This document shows positions 57,383-64,000 of a DNA stretch of 64,000 nt, piece after piece; the stretch's first letter is position 1; every line of letters begins with the position of its first letter. The DNA is from Rhynochetos jubatus (taxonomy: Eukaryota; Chordata; Aves; Eurypygiformes; Rhynochetidae). The stretch lies in assembly GCA_027574665.1 (NCBI GenBank), contig CM050657.1:31309408-31373407 (forward strand). Direction: 5' to 3'. A program made the translations under genes and the position numbers. A model generated the notes under the pieces. The model was not told the origin of the DNA, did no database searches, and saw nothing but the letters and a program-made list of their open reading frames with translations.

Positions 57383-60300
57383 GGTCGTACTTTGCAAATA
57401 CCTTTGCTCTTTCCAAGGAGATGGCGTGTAGCTTGCAGTTCTACTTTTGTATAAGCCTGCTTGCTATAATTTGTGACTCTGATTAGTCCTTCTCCTATTG
57501 CAACCAGTAACAGACATTGTTGCCTTCAGTTTTATGGAGCTGTGTTGTCTTAGAGCAAACTGGTGATGATTTTGTATCAGCTGTTGCAATGTAGCACCTA
57601 TTTTCAGGGGTATGAAAGGATCTGTTGTAGAAAAATAAGATATAGTCCCAACCCAGTGAAGTGGGAACTTACTTGGGCCCAAAGTGTATTTCACAAGTAG
57701 TAGCAATTGAATTCAAATATGTGTATTTTTTTTTTTCCTAAGGAAGTTATATTTTGCTTAACTTATTTCATTTTACACATAAGTAAAGAACATAAGAAAA
57801 TATTTGCCAATGTTATGTTGTGTTCTCTTATATACAAAGAATTTTATCAAAACCAAAAAGAAATTAATTATTAACAAGTCACAGCATACAACCATTAATT
57901 ATTGTAGAGATATTGCAGCTTATCTGTAGAGTTCAATTGCAGCAAATAGTGGCAAAGTTGGATTTTGTATACCTTTATGACTATAAAGGATATAGGACAA
58001 AGGGTAATTTTATTATTTCTGTTTTAACTTTTATATGACCATATAAAAAATATGTATGCAGTAGTAAATTCTTTCCTTATATGGGTCCCCCTTACGAGTA
58101 GATCCTTCTGTTAAAAGATTGTTTTGCTGGATAGCTTATCGGTGTCTCACAAGCATATTCATGTTCTTTGTTCTTGAGAAGATATTTGTTCCCAGGCTGT
58201 ATTAACACAAATTGTTTCTCTGTGTAGTGTATATATCTGCATAATTATGGAAATACGTCACAAATAATTCTACAGGGCACAGCTTTCATTTTCTTCTGCA
58301 GTGATATCTAACAGCAGTATAATTATGTGCTGCAATATGTGGTGATATCCTTAACTTGCAAAGACAAAGTGTCACATCTAATACAGTACAAACCTAATAG
58401 GGTAATACAGCATGACAGCAGTGAGTTCAGACTGCACGCTCAGGTATATGTTGGGATACATGTTGGAACAAAGCAGGAGACAGAGTTCAGGAAGCAGAAG
58501 GATTGTGACATTTCTAAAGCTAGAAGTGTAACAGTGATACTCTCCTCTCCTTTTGTTTTGTATGTTAGAAAATTTCTGATTGCCCAGGAACTGGTTATTT
58601 TTTTTCCAGACATCTTCCTTCTTTATTATCAAAACCCATGATATTAAAAAGTATCTGGTCCACAATTGGTATTTGACTTAAACATAGATTTTTTTTTTTT
58701 TTTTTTTAAGGATTTAATCTACTATTTATGTAGCCAGATATTACATTGTGTTGACTTTACAGGTAGTGCTTCACCTTACCTTCAGCTATGTTCATTTTTG
58801 TGACGTATGATTGCAAGTAGTATCACACTAAAAATTAAGGAATTATGGGTAATCTGAGTTCAAGATAGGGCTTGGACCACTCTCAGAAAAGCAGTGCAAA
58901 CTGCTGTCTCTGGCAGGCTCCAGGAACTCTGTCATAGGTTCGAAAGGTTTCTGCTCCTGGGATGACCTTCATGATGCACAGCTGAAAGAATCGTGTATTA
59001 TTAACAGATATGAATAAGGGAACTTAGGTATCAGGTATATAGGAGGATTAGAACAACTAGGTGCTTGAAGAGTTCACTTTACATTGAGCAAGTGCAGTGG
59101 CAGTTGGTGTACCTGTGTTCAAGGACCAATTTTATGCAATTAAACATGATAGATAATTTCGGAATAAGCTATTTTTACCCAATATGTACAGCTTGTTAAG
59201 GATAAAAATATTTCTGATTTTTTTTCAGTCGGTCATATCTCAGAGTGGTCTTGTCATTCAACACAATTTTCCCTTGCACATTTTTGTCATGTTTTCAGCC
59301 TAAACATTCAGTGCCAGCAAGGTGAGGAAGGTATCCCAGACAAGGTGCATAACAGTATTTTGGGAAACCTGGGGAATGAAAGGCTGTGTGCATGGAGGCA
59401 CGTCAGTAACAAGCACTGGCACAAAGAATGGTAATGTTAGCACAGTAAAAAGCATACGTGCCAGTGCTTGGTAGTGGAGTCCAACTCCACTGTAAGTAAA
59501 TTGTTCTTTTGTATCCATCCACTGAGAGGTTTGTAGGTGCTACATACCACCTAAGGCAGGAGCAAATAATGAATAACCATTTAGGGGAGAAGTAAAATTT
59601 CTCAACCCACTTTCATGTCCACATATAAAGACTGCTTTTCTTTTTCTGCCCTTGCAGAAGTGGAAACTCCTTTTCTGGATGACAAATACTCCTGGAACAG
59701 GTCAAGGCAACAGCTTCTCTCTGCCAAGCCAAGTATTAGGTGTACCTGGAGGGAGTATACAGGATCTGGTTGTATGGCTGGGGCAGAGTCCAGACTCTTG
59801 TGGAATGACTCTTCCATGGGTCACTGGCTGCAGGCATTACCTCCTGGAGCACCTAGATGGTAAAGGTCAGTTCTAGCATAGGGTACACAGACACACTGGT
59901 TGCTATAACTCGGTCTGCCAGAAGCAGCTATGTGAACAAATTCCAACATGGACTGTACAGCAGTGCTTTGCGGTCTGCAAACAGACTCCTGGGCTGCACT
60001 CCTGGAACCCCTGCTCTGATACGGTTGTTTCTGTCAGAAGATGTTGCAGTCCAGAAAACTCATATATAAGTAATCCCAGTATCCGAGGCCACTTATAAAC
60101 ACCAGACTGTTTCTGGAAGTCCTTTTCGCTATATGGTTTCTCATTCTGTTATCTTGGCCTCTTTCCCTCCTCCTTAATTTGTCACTTGAGAATCTGCATA
60201 AAACGAAGAATGGAGCACATTCAAATGAAAGTTCCTGGAGCTGAAATGTTGCAGCTGTTCTGTCTCTGTGGTCTCTTAAATCAGACTTGCAGTTTGTATT

Positions 60301-63300
60301 ATTCGTGCTGAGGAGAGTTAAAAGCCTTAGAAAAAGTTGCTGTTGGCATCTGCGGCAGAGGGTACCACCACTTTGCAACACAAGAGGGGACATGAGCTCT
60401 TGAGAGCTGAAAGCGCTGTGGATTTTATCAGCGTGAGCAAATACAGTATGCGCAGCCCTGTGAAAAGGTAGCTTCGAGTCTTCAACCTAATGAGTGCTCT
60501 TAGGGCGATTAAACATGAATTTTAACTTAATGAAGGCTTCTGGGCTCTGCAAGACATCAATATCCTGTCTGATTTCACTGCTGAAACGTATCCTAACTGG
60601 TAAACTCCTATCACTGGTGTGAATGGTTCTTTCCTGAAATGACATATATGAAATATAAATCGTTCCTCTCGGATATGGATGCTTTCTCCAAACATTAACA
60701 CACTGTACTTGTTATCAGAATTCTGAGAATTTTTTCCCCCATATCCACTGATTGGACACTGCAGCTGGCTACAGTGTGGAGAAATGGAAAGTGAAACAAA
60801 CCTTTTGTAATAGTGTTGCTACTGAGCTCCGATGATGATGGTTGTGGCTCTGAATGTGTTTAAAAGTGAAATGTTGCACCTTTTATTCATTTGTATGTTG
60901 CTGTATGTAAGATGAAATGCAGCCCCATCCCTCAGCCTCCTTTCACCTGCCATCAAATGAGTTTACAGACAGGCAGCAATCCCAGATGTACCATCTACAT
61001 CTGAGAATGTCTTTTTTTTGTGCCTTGTCTTTGCACAGACAGAAGATAAAAACTGGCACATCCTGGGAGCTGGGCAGCCAAATATCTTTAGATACTTTTG
61101 GAAGAATGTGTCTGTCTGTGGGAATGTGCCTTGAAGATGGTGCCCAGCTGGTGGTAGGTTGGGTGGGAAAGAGCTCGTTAGTTGGCATCAGTTGAATTTA
61201 AAGGCCAAACCAAAAGCAAAAACCAAGTGCAGTTTGTGTTTAAGAATCTATTCAGTATGCTGGCGTCTTTTTTTTTTTCCTTGCACCTTTTTTTTAGCCA
61301 ATTACAGTTATCTTATTTGATTAATTGAACACAATTAGCTTATTTAGAACTGGAAATTTGATATGTCTACTGCATTAGACTTGACATCCACTTCAGAGAC
61401 ATCTCTCTATCAGGGAATGGCTTCTTAGAGTCAACCTCAGGATTACATTACAGCTCCTGTCTGTGCTAGAACTGCTGTGTGTCAGGAGGTCACCATGAAT
61501 AGTGAAAATCTGTTGCCTGGAAGAATCCAGCCTGACACAGACAACATAAACCTACATTATAATTAGCATGCTGGGACTTAATTCCTTGCTAAACATACTA
61601 CTTCTCTCACTTGGGAATGTAAAAGTGCTTATAAATCTGATTAAAATTCTTATTTGAAAAAAAGATGACGTAGGCTTGGACTCACTTGGGCATTTAATTT
61701 CTCAAATACAGAAGGTTCCATTCTTATAGGTAGGAAGATATAGATAATAGCAGATGGTATGATACCATAATCAGAAAATCAATTCATGAAATTATTTTAC
61801 AAGACTATTTTTGTTTATCTTGGCCAGGCTTAATTTTCTGACTTCGGAAATCAGCACTCTTTCACTACTCTTTGCTGAAAGACTGTTGCTGACCCTGCCG
61901 GTTTCTATGGAACTAACTCCCCAGCACATGGCTAGCAAAGCTGTTTGCCTTTTACACAGCAGAAATTTCAAAGTTTCAGTCTGTATCTAATTCCCAAACA
62001 CTTGCTAAAAAAGCCAAGCAGGTGACAACACACAGGAAAAAAAGAACCATCCCAGCATAAAAAATGGTCTTGGATGCAGAAAGTTATAGTCTTCTACAGC
62101 TCAGCTTTCTTCGCTTTACAATTTTTTGCCTTTCAAGGTGTTTTTCTTTTTTTTTAACCTCAGCTCACTGGCATTTGGCTTAAAAGGACACCTCAGAAAG
62201 GTCTGTTGATTATAGACTGAAGACAGCCTTATTTGAAGAAGAGGATTTACAATTAGGAACAGATATAAAGATACATAAAATGATGTGAAACTTTTTCTGA
62301 AGTGGTTGTAATTTATACTTGAAAGGGTCATAGTGACATTGCTTCCCTGCACTTATATTGGATGCTTTATCTTAAGATCTCGAAGGGTTTTATGGACTGA
62401 ATTTAGTAGTAGTATAATCTCCTCCTTCACCTTTAACGGGTTGCAATGGCAGAGCAGGAGAAAAGCTAGGAGTGGGCATTAACAGAATCCACAATGTCCT
62501 CTCAAATTTAGGGTGGCATGCTGTCTCCAATAAATGATGTGCTGTCACCTGGACCTTGCCAGGCTAGCTATAGCACATAGAAGATCACAGGTGCGGCCAA
62601 AACCTGATCTGGTCGAAAATATTATACAGGAGGAGGTGTAAAAGCTTCTGTCAAAACCAGAAGCAGAACTGTGTAATGAAGCTGGGGAGCAATTGCACAT
62701 GAATTCAGATAATGTCAATGGCTACCCTGGATCTTAACGCTGATTAGTTGTTTAGACCCTCCCTGTATGTTCAGGGAATGGAACAGGCACTTCTGCCACA
62801 CAGTTTCTGATCTGTTTTAGATGTTCCTCTTAGGACCATTAACTAGAAAGGGCTTTAAAGTTAGGTGAAATTGCCTCCCTGCTCCCAACTGAAAGCAAGC
62901 ACTTAGTGGTGTTAAGGCTGGGCTGAGAAGAGAACTTTTGATCCCAATTTTTTGATTCCTGGGTGAAGACTCTAGTAGAAAGAGAGTAGTAAAGTAATTA
63001 TGATTTTAATGAAAGTTTCATGAACTGCTGTGCTTAGTACTGGACTGCAGGTGGTATTTATGCAGTGAGAGTGCTGTGAGTTTTCTTAAACAATTACATC
63101 CAATGACCCAGAGACCAAAGTGGAGAAATGATGTCTTTATGTCTAATGCTTGGTCCACAGCAGATAAATATTTATGTCACTGAAGAGTCATGGTGCTGAG
63201 TGTGTAAACACATTTTATCAAAGCGTCTCCAGGAGTGTGCAGTTAAGTAGCCATTCAATGTGGCTTTTTTGGTTGCTTTGTGAACACAGAACAGCTGTTT

Positions 63301-64000
63301 TGTGTGTCACACAGAGTTTGGGGGTTGTGGTAACTTGTTCTATATGACACCAAAAACCTTTCCTGGAAATGGGTATCACAGCCTTAGTATACAGATGATG
63401 GAAAGGGCTGTGTTGAATATACTTCATAGGTTTTTCTTGCCATTGGAGCAAGCATGGAACTGATCTGGCTTTCTCAATACTTGGCATGAACAAAACATTA
63501 AGAGAAAATAGATGGGAAATAGCCTGGTCTAGCTTCCTTCAGTTAGTGAAACTTAATGAAGGCTTAACGTTGGTCCTGCTGGGATCCTTCAGCAGCTTTG
63601 AGGCAGTTAAGGAATTACCTTATATAGAGCAGGTATTCCCTAGGAACGCCTCCTGCTTTCTTTATAGAACAGAGTTTTATGGTCTTTATAGATGGTAAGG
63701 AGTGCCTTCCCAATGGATTTCCTGTGCCTCCTTTGTGCCCAAGGTTTCCAGTGGTTAGAGAGACTGTTTTCTTGTTGGTTTCAGTTTTTCTGGGCTGATG
63801 GCTTCTCCTCTGCGGTTTGACTGGCACACTGTGATGTCAGCTCCCTCACTTTTCTCCAGCCTGATTATCTATTTGGTTGTCAAATCCTTTCAGAGCTCCA
63901 ATTATTTTCTAAATGTTAGTCTTGAAGTTTTTCCAGTCTCCCCGTTAGCTTTCTCACAGGGATGCAAAGTGATTTTTCCCAAGGGCATACTGAATTTTAA

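Larger units (their letters stand above)
54151..64000. other. AT-rich non-coding stretch to the window end
   Basis: No gene or mobile element recognised. Minor features are a purine-rich part (55790-56060), T-runs (56665-56673, 58689-58709), a GTCACGTGAC palindrome at 55568-55577, a CTCF-like word at 57369-57382, and a short AG...GT-bounded open segment at 59659-59859. Confidence 0.45.

Noticed and set aside
58938-58950. GGTTCGAAA as a tRNA B box
   Set aside because: No A box at proper distance and no cloverleaf seen.
59659-59859. AG...GT-bounded open segment as an exon
   Set aside because: The splice words are acceptable but no protein similarity, neighbouring exons or repeats support it.
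1-64000. CRISPR arrays, bacterial operons, rRNA or tRNA genes
   Set aside because: None seen. The mobile elements and composition are those of a vertebrate genome.

Overview
The window looks like bird nuclear DNA, most likely from a songbird. The evidence is two CR1 LINE 3' ends with the typical avian tail, two solo endogenous-retrovirus (ERV) LTRs of kinds familiar from bird genomes, gammaretrovirus-like ERV debris, and a TOPORS-like RING-finger gene of a type I recall as multicopy in passerines. The last point comes from memory and was not searched. Most of the window is AT-rich and non-coding, with no convincing multi-exon host gene.

Layout. Positions 1-6490 are AT-rich unique sequence holding a 1.1-kb solo LTR (1195-2305, 5-bp target duplication CTGTT), a short CR1 scrap (3388-3462) and a 568-bp minus-strand solo LTR (5222-5789, duplication AACTG). 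Positions 6491-19304 form a GC-rich, CpG-rich 12.8-kb block made of about 1.5 tandem copies of an 8.6-kb unit: copy A 6491-10504, a middle segment 10505-15048, then copy B 15049-19304. Copies A and B are near-identical apart from repeat-length changes and scattered substitutions. Positions 19305-64000 return to AT-rich sequence with simple repeats, a 79-bp diverged repeat pair, one possible minus-strand exon or pseudogene near 40 kb, and a clear CR1 3' end at 49041-49398.

The 8.6-kb unit carries a minus-strand TOPORS-like ubiquitin/SUMO-ligase gene. It is intact where copy B meets the middle segment (14376-15398) and truncated in copy A (6409-6840). The unit also holds a plus-strand relic of a gammaretrovirus-like provirus (integrase, Env tail, polypurine tract, 3' LTR), a minus-strand LTR/primer-binding-site/leader with a CpG-island promoter, and, in the middle segment, a plus-strand LTR end with a tRNA-Pro-type primer-binding site and splice donor. 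The minus-strand LTR lies about 3 kb upstream of each RING gene in the gene's own orientation. It is therefore a candidate promoter for the family, which is inference. All retroviral reading frames seen are broken.

The most notable points are the recent RING-gene/ERV tandem duplication, an 11-bp minisatellite grown from 2 units in copy A to 18 in copy B, an internal third relative (12306-12496) that appears to preserve the ERV insertion site empty, and a frame-altering poly(A) run inside the integrase core.
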